A DNA stretch of 64,000 nucleotides from positions 166,128-230,127 of the forward strand of contig JARBJD010000099.1 in the NCBI GenBank assembly GCA_033064195.1, written 5' to 3'. Shown here in pieces: positions 12,625 through 23,648 of the stretch; position 1 is the first letter of the stretch, and every line of letters starts with the position of its first letter. The DNA is from Blattamonas nauphoetae. Its lineage: Eukaryota > Preaxostyla > Oxymonadida. The notes beneath the pieces were generated by a model, which worked only from the letters and a program-made list of their open reading frames with translations, made no database searches and was not told the DNA's origin. The translations under genes and the position numbers were made by a program.

Positions 12625-15600
12625 CTACTTCCACTCTTTCCTCTTCGTCTTGTCCTTTGTGGATGGAGAGTACGACCGTGGCACGGGAGACGATGGCCTG
12701 AGGTGGTCGTTTCTGTTGTGAGGAGTGGATTGGACCATCCCGGTCTGTCGAGATGCGTTCTGAGTTGGAGTTGTCGAGCGTTTGACGGAGCTTTGCGAGC
12801 TTGCCCGTGTTGGAGTGTTCTGTGTTCTTCGAGCTTGTGTCTGTGGTGTGGCAGTTTTGCGGGTTGGAGTCAGATGGCGAGTCGATGTGGTTGGAGTGGG
12901 AGGAGCAGGAGGGTGTGCGTGTGTCCCTTCCTCCTCTCGCTCTCTTTCTTCCCTTCTGTTCTCGCTCGGACGATCCTGTGGTTTATTCTTGACATCCCAA
13001 TCAGAAGTGTCCTTCCTCTCTCTTTCGTCTTTTTTCCCTTTCTTCTCATCCTCCTTCTTCCCCTCCATTCCTCGCATTTTGACGAGTGTGTTGATGACAT
13101 AATTCACTCGTTTCTTTGTTCGCTCGCCCTCCTCTCGCACCAGACAAGAAATGAATGTTGTCTTCTCGCTCTGATCCTGAGAGATGAATGTGCAAACCAC
13201 GTCTTGCGCTAACTCGTCCAGGAGACTTCTGTCGTCCCGTTTTTCGTCGGCCCGCAGTCTCTCCTCTTCGTCGCGTGTGATGTACCCGCACTCACAGCTG
13301 CCCACGATGATGATTTTGGTGTGGTCTGTGAAATTGGCCTGGACTGTTCCGTTACTTAAGATGAACACCATGGCGAGGTTGGTGCGGATCCACTTCACAA
13401 CATGCACAAGTGGAAGTTGAGCAGTTGGGTCGCGAACTTCCTTTGCTGCCTGAAAAGTTGTGGACACACGGCTTCGGGGGAATTTGGGGGCATCTGCAGA
13501 GGATGGGCATTTCAACGCCACAAACTTCTCCGTGGAGCGCTGTTGGCTAGCTTGGATTGCGAGTTCTCGACAGACTTTCAAATGTGATTTTCTGTCGAGC
13601 TCATTGTCGTTGTCTCTTTCCTCCTCATCCTCGTCGTTCTCAGATGATGTGATGTATTTGAAGATGTGTTTGAAGACACTCACTTTCTTCCTGACATCGT
13701 CTTTTTTGATGTTTGGATTGTTCCACTCGCATTCGTCGACAGACGATGCTGTCTCAGAAGCAAACACTCCGCTCCAGACAAGTCCTGCTGCAGAGCTTTC
13801 GCTGGCTCGGCGGTCTTTGATGCAATAATCATAGCGGCAGTGCGACCTCTGGCCCGGCGTCTCCTTCTCTCCCACCATCGACGTGCGGTCGTTGTAGAGC
13901 ACTCCGATCGTCCCGTTGCTCAGCTCGTAACCCAGTCCGTACTTGTTCGAATAGTCCACCCACGAGACGATGCGGATGGGGGAAGGGATGGCAGGCGGTC
14001 GATGCGACGAGGATTGCGCAGGAGGGAGGGGAAGCGATGTTTTCAAGAAAGATGAGTTGAGTGTTGGGATGAGTGCTTCGGGTGTACGACGAAGTGTGGA
14101 GGGCGATGACTGGTTCAGAAGAAACGGGAGAACAGGCACTGTCGGGAATCGGAGACAGAACGAGGCCAAAGAACAGTCCGAAATGTGCCTCGGCTTTGAG
14201 AGCTGCTGCTGAGTGGATTTGATCAGATGGCTGACGAGGTCGATGGCATCGCAGGAGGAGACGGTGATGTGAGAGAGGATGGGTGGGAGGGAGGGTGAGT
14301 TTGAGATGTGTGCGGCTGGTGGTTGTGTGTGTGGTCTTGAGGGTGTCTGGCGAGTTGGAGAATGGTGTGATGAATCGTAGCCTCTGTCTCTTTGGCTGGA
14401 GAGTGGGTTCCGAGAATCTGGTTGGCCTCTGTTTTGGGTTCGGGGAGGTAACGGATGGGAGCCGGTCAGAGTTGGTTCAGCAGGGTTTGGGAGGTCATAC
14501 GACAGCTCGTGACTGGATTGACTCTGCTCCTCGTTCTCCTTTCCCCTCTTTCCGCTCCAACTTGCCTGTCTCCCACTCTGCAGTGGCTTCTGTGAGTCAG
14601 ATGCCTTTTGCGAGCGAGGAGGGAGGGCACGTCCTTTCCTTTCCTGTGAAAGAGACTTTTGTTTCTGGGGTGACTGTGGGCCTTGTGGGGATGATGAAAC
14701 ATTTTGCGGAAGATTGTCTTCACGCTCGCCTTCTCTCCGTTCGTCTCTTCTTTCGTTTCCAAACCGAACAACACGGACAGAGCGGGAGGTGAGGACATTC
14801 GACCCAATTTCGTCCTTTTTGGAGCGAGCTGGATGAGACGGGGTTTGGTCAAAGACAAAAGACGGACGCTTTGAGTCGTTCAGTTTGGAGTCGTGGCTGT
14901 TCTCCTTCCTCCGCCACCCTTCGTCCCGTTCTCTCCCTTCCCCGCCGTCCTCAATCTCGCTCCCCATCTCACTTCCCCCACCGCGTTGAGAGAGAGGCAC
15001 GTAGTTTGTGTCGTTGGTCTTTGAAAGGTGTGAGGTGACAAACGCTCTGTCGATTGGGTTTGCGCTCATCACCGAGCTAGCGCTCCCAAACCCGAATCCG
15101 ATCCCCACTCCGCGTTGTGAGGTTGGGGTCTGGTTGCGGTTGCGGCGGTCGTCACCGCTGGCGTTCATGTAGTCGCTTGTGTTCGCTTCGTACCGGCCTT
15201 GCGAATCTCTCTGCTGTGGGTGTGGGGGCAGCGGGGCCGACCGGTCGCTTCCAGTGCGTTGGACACGAGAAGCAGACTGCGAGCGGATCTGCATGCGGTT
15301 TTGCGGTGTGCCCTGACCCCTCGCGAGTGATGCCGGGCGAGACGGGGTTGATCCGGTGGCACCTTTGCTCTCTCCGCCGTACGATGCCGTTGGCTGGCTG
15401 TATGCATCTGCACTCCTCATCCAGGCACTGCTCTGGATTTCGTCGAGTGTCATCCTGTTGCGGACATCGACCTGCAGAATCCCTTGGATGAGTTCCTGGC
15501 ACTCTTTGGAGATGTTGTAGTCTTTGGGGATGCGATAATCGCACCGCTTGATGCGTTGATATGTTTCTTTCACGTTTGCCGTCTCGAAAGGGGGCCTCCC

Positions 15601-16449
15601 GACGACCATCGTGTACAGAATCACTCCAAGGGCCCACACGTCGACTTCAAACGAGTGTCCGTTCTCTCCACCAGTTAGGATTTCGGGTGCAAGATAGTTT
15701 GGAGTCCCACATATCGTTTTTCGTCGCTCTCTTTTGTGTGTCAATTTCGCTGCGAGTCCAAAATCACCCACTTTGATTTCGTCTTTCGTTCCCAGAAAGA
15801 TGTTTCCGAGTTTGAGATCTCGATGGATAACGTTATTATCGTGAAGATAAATAATAGCTGGGACAAGTTGAAGCATGTAAAATCTGGCTTGTGCCTCCGT
15901 CAGCCGTTTGTGTTTCCGAACAACATCCAAGAGTGTCTTCGTGAGGGTAAGTTGAAAACAGAATGATCAGAATTAATGAAGACACATAAAATTGCGTTAC
16001 CTTTCCTTTACAGAGCTCCATCACAAGATATACATTATCTTTGTCCTCGAAGCAATGGTTGAACTGAACGATTGTAGGGTGGTGGAGTGAGTTGTGAATA
16101 CGAATTTCCGAGAGCAGTTTTTCTTTTGTTTTCGGTTTTGCAAGGATGGCTTTTGAAATAACCTTTCCAGCATATGTATTAAACGTTTGGAGGTGGATAA
16201 ATTCAAAAACTTTGGCAAATCTGCATAGAAGACAATAGAATAGAATGATGAAGGTAAGGTGATTTAAAATTGTCCATTAGCATCACCCAAATTGAAATTG
16301 TGAACAGACCCTCCTTTTCCAAGGACATTGCCCCTTCGATATCTGATGTTGTTTTTCTTATCGACTGCAACGTCTGGACAAATAATTTCTGGTTTAATCG
16401 ATAAGCCTGCCTGCCTATTTGATGGTTTTCTATCTGTTGGAGGAGGCAT
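12625..16449 (-). CDS. PLK: Polo-like kinase with complete polo-box domain
   Basis: Mitotic serine/threonine kinase of the Polo family. Exons 16449..16310, 16220..16001 and 15936..12625 total 3672 nt and give 1223 residues, about twice animal PLK1. The N-terminal kinase has LGKGGFAKVFE, HRDLKLGN, DFGLA and the T-loop TICGTPNYLAPE. GHSFEVDVWALG is a Polo signature. A Ser/Gln/Arg-rich linker of about 450 residues follows. Polo box 1 (about residues 775-830) contains WVDYSNKYGLGYELSNG, keeping the ligand-contacting Trp. Polo box 2 (about 960-1010) contains NGTVQANFTDHTKIII, with the His-x-Lys pair that holds phosphopeptides. The tail after polo box 2 is highly charged (Glu/Lys/Arg), then Thr/Pro/Ser-rich. 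The introns are 89 and 64 bp. Its ATG overlaps that of the divergent OB-fold-like gene. Confidence 0.92.
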
Positions 16450-17501
16450 GAGACCTGACAATGATGATAAAAACAATGTAGGGCCATCAATGCCCCTCGA
16501 ACAAGGAGCTCCTCCCTCTCAAGACGAAATTGCTCGGTGGTCCACATATCTCTCTTCATGTGGATTCTCCATTGTTAGCTCCAGATATCAACGCTTTGAC
16601 TCTGAATTTAAAGGTCGTTCTGTTCAATGGAAAGGCACCATCAAATCAATTGATTCCAATATTCTAACAATTGTAATCGATCATAAGGACGATCTTTCAT
16701 TCTATCCTGATATTGCCCTCTTTGCTCGTCGTCCGACAATTCAATCAAATCAAGATAGAATCAAAGTCGGAGAACAATTGGAATTCCGCGCTAAGTTTCA
16801 TTCAATCCGTCTGTCCAGCATATTCATCCATTTTTTTAGCTTCTGAGATGACAGGGAGCATCAATATGATCCTGTCTGCAAGAAATTCTTCTCAATCCGA
16901 AACACTCTCAATAAGTTACGAGGATTTCGTCAAAACCATATTTACTGATCTTCCTGATGAACCACAGCAAGCATTCTGTGATTCATGGAAAGGAAAACCT
17001 CTTTCAATTTCTGGTTCTGTAGCGAAAGTGGACAAACCTCCAGCGGGAGTTGCGCCTGCAGCCAAATTAATCATAAACCCCTCTGATGGGTACGCATCGA
17101 CAGACAAAGTTGCTGTAGTGATTCCAAATCGACACTACTCACTATTTTCTCAGATCGAACAACTTGAGCCAAACACAACATTCACGTTCGATGGAATCCT
17201 TGCAGAAAGAAGAAATGAGCATAGGATCGTTGTTGAATCTGTGAAAATTCTTAAGCCAGGAAATAAACCACTGGAATCATCTCAATCTATTACAGCAAAC
17301 TTTTCACAGATCCGAAATCGCTTTCGTGAATCGGAAGCTGCAAGGCCACTCGCACCAGCATTTCGTGGTCCCCTCAAAAAACAACCTTCGTCTTCGGCTC
17401 TCGTTGCTTCTCCATCCGCTCCAAAGCCACTGGAGATAAATGTGGACTACAAAGACAAAGGAAGCGTTTCGTCAATTCGAAATCATTTTGAAAAAACTTG
17501 A
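16448..17501 (+). CDS. OB-fold-like protein of unknown role
   Basis: Two exons (16448..16808, 16840..17501) around a 31-bp GTCTGT...TTTAG intron give 340 residues. I do not recognise the family with confidence. Two beta-rich modules can be seen: one around VQWKGTIKSIDSN...LTIVIDH (exon 1) and one around LSISGSVAKVDKP...VAVVIPN...FTFDGILAER. Their pattern of short strands and a W-K-G-x-I or I-S-G-x-V opening resembles OB folds such as the wolframin C-terminal type. The C-terminus (RNRF, RNHFEKT) is basic and Ser/Pro-rich. The first ATG (16448) shares the bases CATG with the kinase start codon on the other strand. A second in-frame ATG at 16490 would leave a gap of about 40 bp and is an alternative start. 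Confidence 0.7.
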
Positions 17502-17672
17502 CTGGTCTCCATCTCACTCATATTCTGTTCTAACGTTGTTTCCTTCTTTCTTTTCATTGCACTATTGTTTGTCTTTACGTTTGAATCGAAAATGACCAAA
17601 CAAGAAGGCTTGGGAATGAAAACATAATCAAGATTAACAAAAATGAAAAGGGTACATGATGTGGAAGGTTGC

Positions 17673-19031
17673 CTATTCGTCCACTTTCATTGCTTCCAGT
17701 CTTCTCACAACATCCTGAATGGAGGGGCGAACTGCTTGGTCTTTGTCCCAGCATTCTGTCATAAGAGTGACATATTCCTCAATAACATGATCAGGAAGGG
17801 TTTCAGGAATATCTGGACGAAGATTGTTATCCAGAACATTGTTAATCACCCACATAACAGCTTTTCCTTGATAGGGAACTTTTCGTGTGAGTATTTCCCA
17901 CATGACAATAGCATAACTGTTGTAAAAGAAAGGAGATGTTGATGATACATAATACAAAGTGATTGAGGAGAAAACTGCAGACCTATACACATCGGCTGAG
18001 CACAGGTACTTTTTCTTATCAAGAACCTCGGGGGCTGTCCAATGTGGTGTTCCGACAACAGGGTCTGATCTCTTAGGATCTTGTGTGTCTTCTGGTTTTG
18101 AAAGACCAAAATCGGAAAGCTTTAGTGTCCAATCCTTGTCAATCAGAACGTTTCCAGACTTTATATCTCTGTGTGTGATGGGTGGTTTCATGGTGTGCAT
18201 GTACCACAATCCTTTCGCAATATCCAACGAGAATTGTCGAGTATGCTTCCATCGAATTGGACGACGTTGATCATGCAAAAGTTCATGAAGGGAGCCGTTT
18301 CTCATGAAAGGCATCACAATGTAGTATGGTTTAAACCCAACTCCAACGAGACTAATCAAGTTATTGTGATGAAGTTTTGAGATCAGATCTGTTTCGACAA
18401 GGAAGTTCTCAAGTTCGCCTGGTGGAAGGGTTGGTTTCATTTTTTTGACTGCAACCTTTGAATCGGCCCAGTCGCATGTAAAAACGTCAGCGAAACCACC
18501 ACTAGCAAGATGCTTTGGATTCAGGAGTTGGCTTTCATCGATCTTTCTGAAGAATAGACGATCGCAGATTCGTTGACCTTCGTCGCTCAACTGGACATTA
18601 TTAAATTTGTCTGCACTATCGCCAGAGCCAACGTGTTTTCCTTTAACACCTCCTCTGTCTCCTCTGTCACCACCTCCTCCAACGCCACGCTTCCCCTTCT
18701 TTCGGTTCTGGTCCTCGTCTAGATCGAATACGCCTCCCTGCCGATTTCGTTCCCAATCTATTTCAAGTTCTTTGAGAATTTCATCAGTCACCTTGTGCTT
18801 TTCCATGTAGAATTGGAAGACATGGGGCCTGAAACGCGACGTAAATTGTCTGAATTTGAAGAAAACGATCAAGAGCGTGAGTATAAGTGCGCTTCCCATA
18901 ATGAAGATAGGTTGTTGAGGGGGAATATAGGTGGTTGGGTCGAAGTCATCCGAAAGAGTCTCAACAATGTAAGACGGATAACCAGACATAGTGATGACTT
19001 GACTGATGGGATGATCGGATCCAGTTTCCAT
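17673..19031 (-). CDS. membrane-anchored TKL-group protein kinase
   Basis: Tyrosine-kinase-like (TKL) kinase. The likely start is the ATG at 19031, 77 bp beyond the stop of the upstream gene on the same strand. About 45 outer residues without an evident cleavable signal precede one membrane helix (IFIMGSALILTLLIVFF). Next come a juxtamembrane region with a Gly/Arg/Asp-rich stretch (GVGGGGDRGDRGG) and the kinase domain. Kinase motifs: LASGGFADVF, VAVKKMKP, HRDIKSGNVLI, SDFGLSKP, GTPHWTAPEV. One 64-bp intron near 17.95 kb splits DVYS-YAIVMWEIL; removing it restores the classical DVYSFGIVLWE motif. The domain ends with CWDKDQAVRPSIQDVVRRL. Catalytic residues are intact. The almost absent ectodomain suggests it senses through a partner or acts on internal membranes. 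Confidence 0.85.
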   Translation of the reverse strand: METGSDHPISQVITMSGYPSYIVETLSDDFDPTTYIPPQQPIFIMGSALILTLLIVFFKFRQFTSRFRPHVFQFYMEKHKVTDEILKELEIDWERNRQGGVFDLDEDQNRKKGKRGVGGGGDRGDRGGVKGKHVGSGDSADKFNNVQLSDEGQRICDRLFFRKIDESQLLNPKHLASGGFADVFTCDWADSKVAVKKMKPTLPPGELENFLVETDLISKLHHNNLISLVGVGFKPYYIVMPFMRNGSLHELLHDQRRPIRWKHTRQFSLDIAKGLWYMHTMKPPITHRDIKSGNVLIDKDWTLKLSDFGLSKPEDTQDPKRSDPVVGTPHWTAPEVLDKKKYLCSADVYRSAVFSSITLYYVSSTSPFFYNSYAIVMWEILTRKVPYQGKAVMWVINNVLDNNLRPDIPETLPDHVIEEYVTLMTECWDKDQAVRPSIQDVVRRLEAMKVDE

Positions 19032-19108
19032 ATCTTCACATACATAGTAACTAAGAACATGTTTTGGAGAGAATGTTGATATAACAATGCCAGGATGAAA
19101 CGAAGAAA

Positions 19109-22061
19109 TCAAATTAAATAAAATCCATGACGTCGTTTGACTTTCTCTTTGAATTCCATGCTCTCAAACTCCATGATACCTCCTGTTGCCTCCTGCGTCT
19201 GGACGACGCTATACGTCTCCTGTCCAAGGATGTTGTTCATCCAAGTCACACTGATGAGAGAGCGCGGTTGTTTCTGTGGGCGAGCGAGGACGACTGAGCT
19301 GACATCCCACAGTTCATCAATCACAGAGCGGCAGAAGAGGATATTCCAACTGAAAGACTCCGGCTGTGTGGAGAGGAGTGGTGGAATTTTCTGATGTCTC
19401 CCATACTTGGCTTGGTCGGCCTTGATCGCCTTGGAGAGTGGATGTGCCCCACTCGACGCATGCTCCTGCTGACCAGCACCATAAGTCCCTGACGAGCCGT
19501 CGCTGGTGTCAGAGTGGAGGCAGAGCGATGAAGGAGTGTGTAGGAGAGGTGCTGACTCTGACAGCTTTCCCCGTGCAAACGGATCGTCGGCCAGTGTAAC
19601 CCCTGCCGACCCTGCGTCCTTCTCGTCGGGGCGGGTGAGGATGCCGCCGAGCGAGTGGAGGGAGTAGGGGTACCCCTCGGCGTACCCGTCCATCCAGTCG
19701 TAGCGGAAGATGTCGCACACAACGTCGGTGCACACTGTGCCGTCGGTGTCGAGGAGGATGTTGTTGTAGAGGCAGTGCGGCATCGAGTGGACAGAGTGCA
19801 CGAGGAGAGACGAGTCGGCGTGGATGGTGTTGACCAGATTCGGCGGGGACGGGAAGAAGACGGGGTCTTTGTTCTCTGCAGCGAGAAAGTTGGTGAGCGT
19901 TGCTTCATCTTTCTCTTCTTCAGCCTTCTTTGCAGTGGCACTCTCTTCTGCTTCCTTCTGCTCCTCCTCTTTCTTCCGCTCCTCTTCAGCCTTCTTCTCG
20001 GTCTCTTGCTCGAGTGGAGCTGGAGGCTCGTCTTCCTTGCTCTCCTCTCTCGCAACATCCTCCGAAGGCTTTGCGGGGTGGCGCAGCTCGTCGAGGAAGA
20101 GTGCAGAGTATCTGTTCTCCTCCTCCTTCTTCTCCTTCTTCTCCACTTTCTCGTTCAGCACCGAGTCGTACAGGGCCGGTTGCGAGACTGGCACGGCTAC
20201 CTCAGCCACTCCCTTTCCCCCACTCCGCTCGCCCAGCCTGATCACCTTGATGGCTTCTCGCATCGGTTGCACGCCTGTGCGTGTGTCTGTGTCAAATGGA
20301 GGAGACGCACGCGAGTTGAAGATATTCCATCTATCCATCGAGTTCTCGATGTGGTCACATTCTGTGTCGGGCACAGCAGCTATGGCGGCAGTCTGCAGAT
20401 CACAGTCCTGGAAGAGGCGAGTGATGTGCTTGAGGAGGGTGGTGAGGCCGGTGTCTATCTCGTCGAGCTATCGTCGACAGAAGAGGGAGAGAAGGGATGA
20501 AGAGAAGTGAGAGAAGGGATGAAGAGAGGCGAAGACAGACCATCGTGGTGCACGCATTCTCGTCGAAGTGTTTGGGTTGGCAGGCGACGATGAAGGACAG
20601 CGAGAGGCTGCCCAGTGAGTGGACAACGAGAACACGGGACGACAGTTTTGAGCGGTTTGACGTGAGCATCTCTTGTTCCAGTTCGGCATCGCGCTGTCGC
20701 TGCTTCTCTTCCGCTTCTGCCCTCGCTTCTTTCTCCTCCTGCGTCTCTTCCCTCTTCTCCGAAACCGTCTCGGGATCAGAAGGGGTAGGATCCTGATCTG
20801 GAGTCCTGTCCTCGACGGAGTGGCGCCCCTGCTGGTTCATGTCCACCAACAGAAGAGCGTTGTCCACCTCATCGTCGCTCTCCACAAATCCATCGTCGTC
20901 GTCCTCGTCGCCGAGTGTCTCAATGATCTCGACAATGTTGTCCACAAACAGCTGCTGCTCTTTGGAGTGCCGGAGGTCCTCCTCCATCAGCATCTTCTCC
21001 ACTGCATACGACCCGCGCTGTCGACGCGTCATCTCCTTCCGCTTCATCGCCTCGCTCTCCACAAGTGCAGTCCATCCGTTCAGCTCCGTCCCAAACATGC
21101 GCTTTGAAAACTCGGCTGCGAGCACCCATTCTGTCTCGCGAGTCAAGAAGACTTCAAATCGCTCGTTTGACTGTTCGTTGAGCTTAATTTTGGAGTGCGC
21201 TGTGAGCCCGAAGCCGGACGGGTTGTTCAAGTTGGTATCCTGATAATTCACAGTGTCTGAGGATTCGTTGGTTTGTTTTTCCAGATAGAAATCAACAATG
21301 GACAGTTTCTCGGACTCTCTTCCGAGTGATATCTGAAGGAGGATGAGGCGCGTGAGGGTTTCGTCGAGGTGGGTGCAGACAACGCTGAATGATAATCAAA
21401 AGAGAAATGATCAAACCTGGAACCATAACTGATAAGACCTCCATAGATTGGGATTGTTGTTGATGTTTCAAGTGTATCCAGGAGTTGGGAGGCGTCGAGA
21501 AAGAAGCGTTTTCCTTGCTAATTTACGGAATATATGGATGATAAAAAGGAAAGAACATACAGAGGGAAGTGGTGTATACGGAATTGGCTGGAAAGTTTGT
21601 GAAATACTGTCAGGATAGCAGATAAAGAGGAGTGATAATAAGCGTTTGCCCACGTCCTTCATTGTAAGGTTAAATAATTTGTCGTTATTACAACACGCAT
21701 TCCGGACATCAACAATGGATCGATAGTAGAATTGAAAATAGTCCATAAGAAGATTGTGAGCTCCACGAACTGTGATTTCTGGAATTGTAGATTCCATGCC
21801 AAGGAAGAAATAAACTCCATCTGAAATTCGAATTGAGATTTTATATTGTGTGGTTGTTATAAATTCGGGGTATGTGGCATGGAGAGGTTCGCCGAATGTG
21901 AGCATTGTGAAGAGGGCTCCGACGCACAATGATTGTTGATTTTCATCATCATCTGCACCACCAACTCCGACCTTTGAATAGAAATAGTGAATTATTGGTT
22001 CTCCAGCTTCCCCAGCGTTCTTCTGTGGAGGGGTGAAGATCGTGAAGAGGAGTTTCTTCAT
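19109..22061 (-). CDS. CCZ1-like longin-domain protein (tentative)
   Basis: Multi-exon gene of about 900 codons. The N-terminal part (KKLLFTIFTP...GEPIIHYFYSKVGVG...LCVGALFTML) has the layout of the first longin domain of CCZ1, a subunit of the Mon1-Ccz1 Rab7 exchange factor on late endosomes. Introns at about 21.51-21.55, 21.38-21.42 and 20.47-20.54 kb connect the exons in frame; the joined IPIYGGLISYGS...LDETLTRLI resembles CCZ1's IVKYTAFLYN...LIWSG region. A long Glu/Lys-rich low-complexity insert (about 19.9-20.15 kb) and an acidic stretch near 20.9 kb inflate the protein. The middle and C-terminal parts (ILFCRSVIDELWDVSS, VTWMNNILGQETY) were not matched. HPS4-type longin proteins are an alternative. 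The stop at 19109 is followed 77 bp on by the TKL kinase. Confidence 0.5.
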
Positions 22062-22302
22062 ATATCAATGGTCCGATCTTATGCTTGATCGTCCCTCTCA
22101 TTTTTCTTGTGTTCATGAGCATCTCCCAAAGAGAAACAGAACGGCTCCAAAAGGTTGCAAAAACGTATTCTTTTTCTTTTCGATGATCATCTTCCTCTTC
22201 TGACTAGTGCTGCGCAGACAATGCGGAAAAAGAACCAGAATGAGTATGCTCTCGTTACACAAGAAATTTGTCTTAATTCTCATTCTTTTTCTCAATTATG
22301 TT

Positions 22303-23496
22303 ATGTCCAGAACAAGAAGAACGAGAACAGGGCCATCTAATGATGCTGCATTGAACCGTCTCAGCACTCCAAAGAGCGTCTGCATTTTCTTTGTCAATAA
22401 ACAGAAACATTGAAATTTCACATCATGTTTATCATGCACAATATATATTCATCATTTTTGTTTCACTTTTCACAGGGTCCAGGCACTGCTATACCAACAA
22501 GTTCCATTGTCCGTGGAGAACAAATTAGTGAAGCAATCAAAGCTGAATATGAACTCATAGACACAATCAAAACTTCTGCAACGAATGTCCGGTATGTTTT
22601 TTACTGTGTACTCACATTTTTCCAGAAATAAGATGGTTACTTTCCTCACAAGACACATCGCACGTGAACAACGCAGAAAGACAGAATTTGACTATATGAA
22701 AATGGAACTTTGGGCCAAAGTTATTGATTACTATGTATTCCAACTATTTTTAATTATTCGCCTCTAGTTGGAGTTCCAGGAGGAAGAAGACTTCCCAAAG
22801 GATCAGAGACTTTTGGAAAGAGTATCTTGTGTTTTGTTTCGTTATTATGTATCCAGGCCGCAATCCGCAAAGTTCTTGCAAGCTACTTTGTATGTTTCAT
22901 CCTCATGGTAAGTTTTCCAGGAATTCTGGCTCCAACGTTCATCCCATGCGTTCTCTCAACGAGCAATTACACTTTTTGATGGAAATGTCGAAGAACATAC
23001 CGAAGAAATCAGGCAAATTCAAGAAGATGAAGTGTGTCTCTTCTCTCTCGCATCCCTTCTCAGCAAGAACGAGGGGTTGTCGCCCTCATTGATATTTATA
23101 TCCCACCCTGCAGCATCGACGAATGTGAGCAGCTCTTAGATGACTATCCATACTCAGCGTTTCAGAATTCCAGTGGTTCACCAACTGAAGAGGAACTTGA
23201 AGAATACGTTGAAATTGAGCGGAAGAAGAACGAGAAGAAAGATGAAGCTGTCGCCATGGAAATCGGAAAAATTCTCGATGATGAAGAGAAGGGGAAGGAA
23301 TTGAGAGATGCAGCCAAAGAAACAGCCATCTCAAAGGGATGGGAGAACGCTCGAGTATGGAAGCGCTTTCTCGCTCATATCATCTTTATAGGACCTTATT
23401 TTTGCTTATTTCAACACCGCGATCACAGAGCGCATTACGATGGGACGTGTTGATGATGAAAACGATCAAGTCCAAGATGACGATGAGGATTTCTAA
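22303..23496 (+). CDS. unknown intron-rich protein, 297 residues
   Basis: Eight exons fit exactly: 22303..22377, 22476..22591, 22626..22734, 22768..22821, 22857..22889, 22921..23031, 23064..23354, 23392..23496 (894 nt). Six of the seven introns are 31-37 bp (the first is 98 bp) and all are GT-AG. I do not recognise the protein. It opens with a basic Ser/Thr/Arg-rich segment. A helical middle follows (VRGEQISEAIKAEYELIDTI, AAIRKVLASYFEFWLQRS), then a strand-like ERGVVALIDIYIPP, a Glu/Lys-rich helix (EEELEEYVEIERKKNEKKDE) and an acidic tail (QVQDDDEDF). No signal peptide or membrane helix is seen. The intron density (seven in 1.2 kb) is far above that of its neighbours. Confidence 0.75.
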
Positions 23497-23648
23497 ATCT
23501 TTTTTTCATTTCGAACAAACATTTTTCAACCCTTATGGTGGTATATTATTCGTTTTGGCCGTTTTTAAAAGTGAATTGGTATTGTAAACATCATTTGAGA
23601 GAATGCGTCATCATCTCTCCATTCTTTCAGACAATGGGTTAGATCTTG

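Noticed and set aside
19032-19112. Longer N-terminus of the TKL kinase up to the stop of the CCZ1-like gene
   Set aside because: The frame is open there but contains no ATG before 19031, and it overlaps the upstream gene's 3' end.
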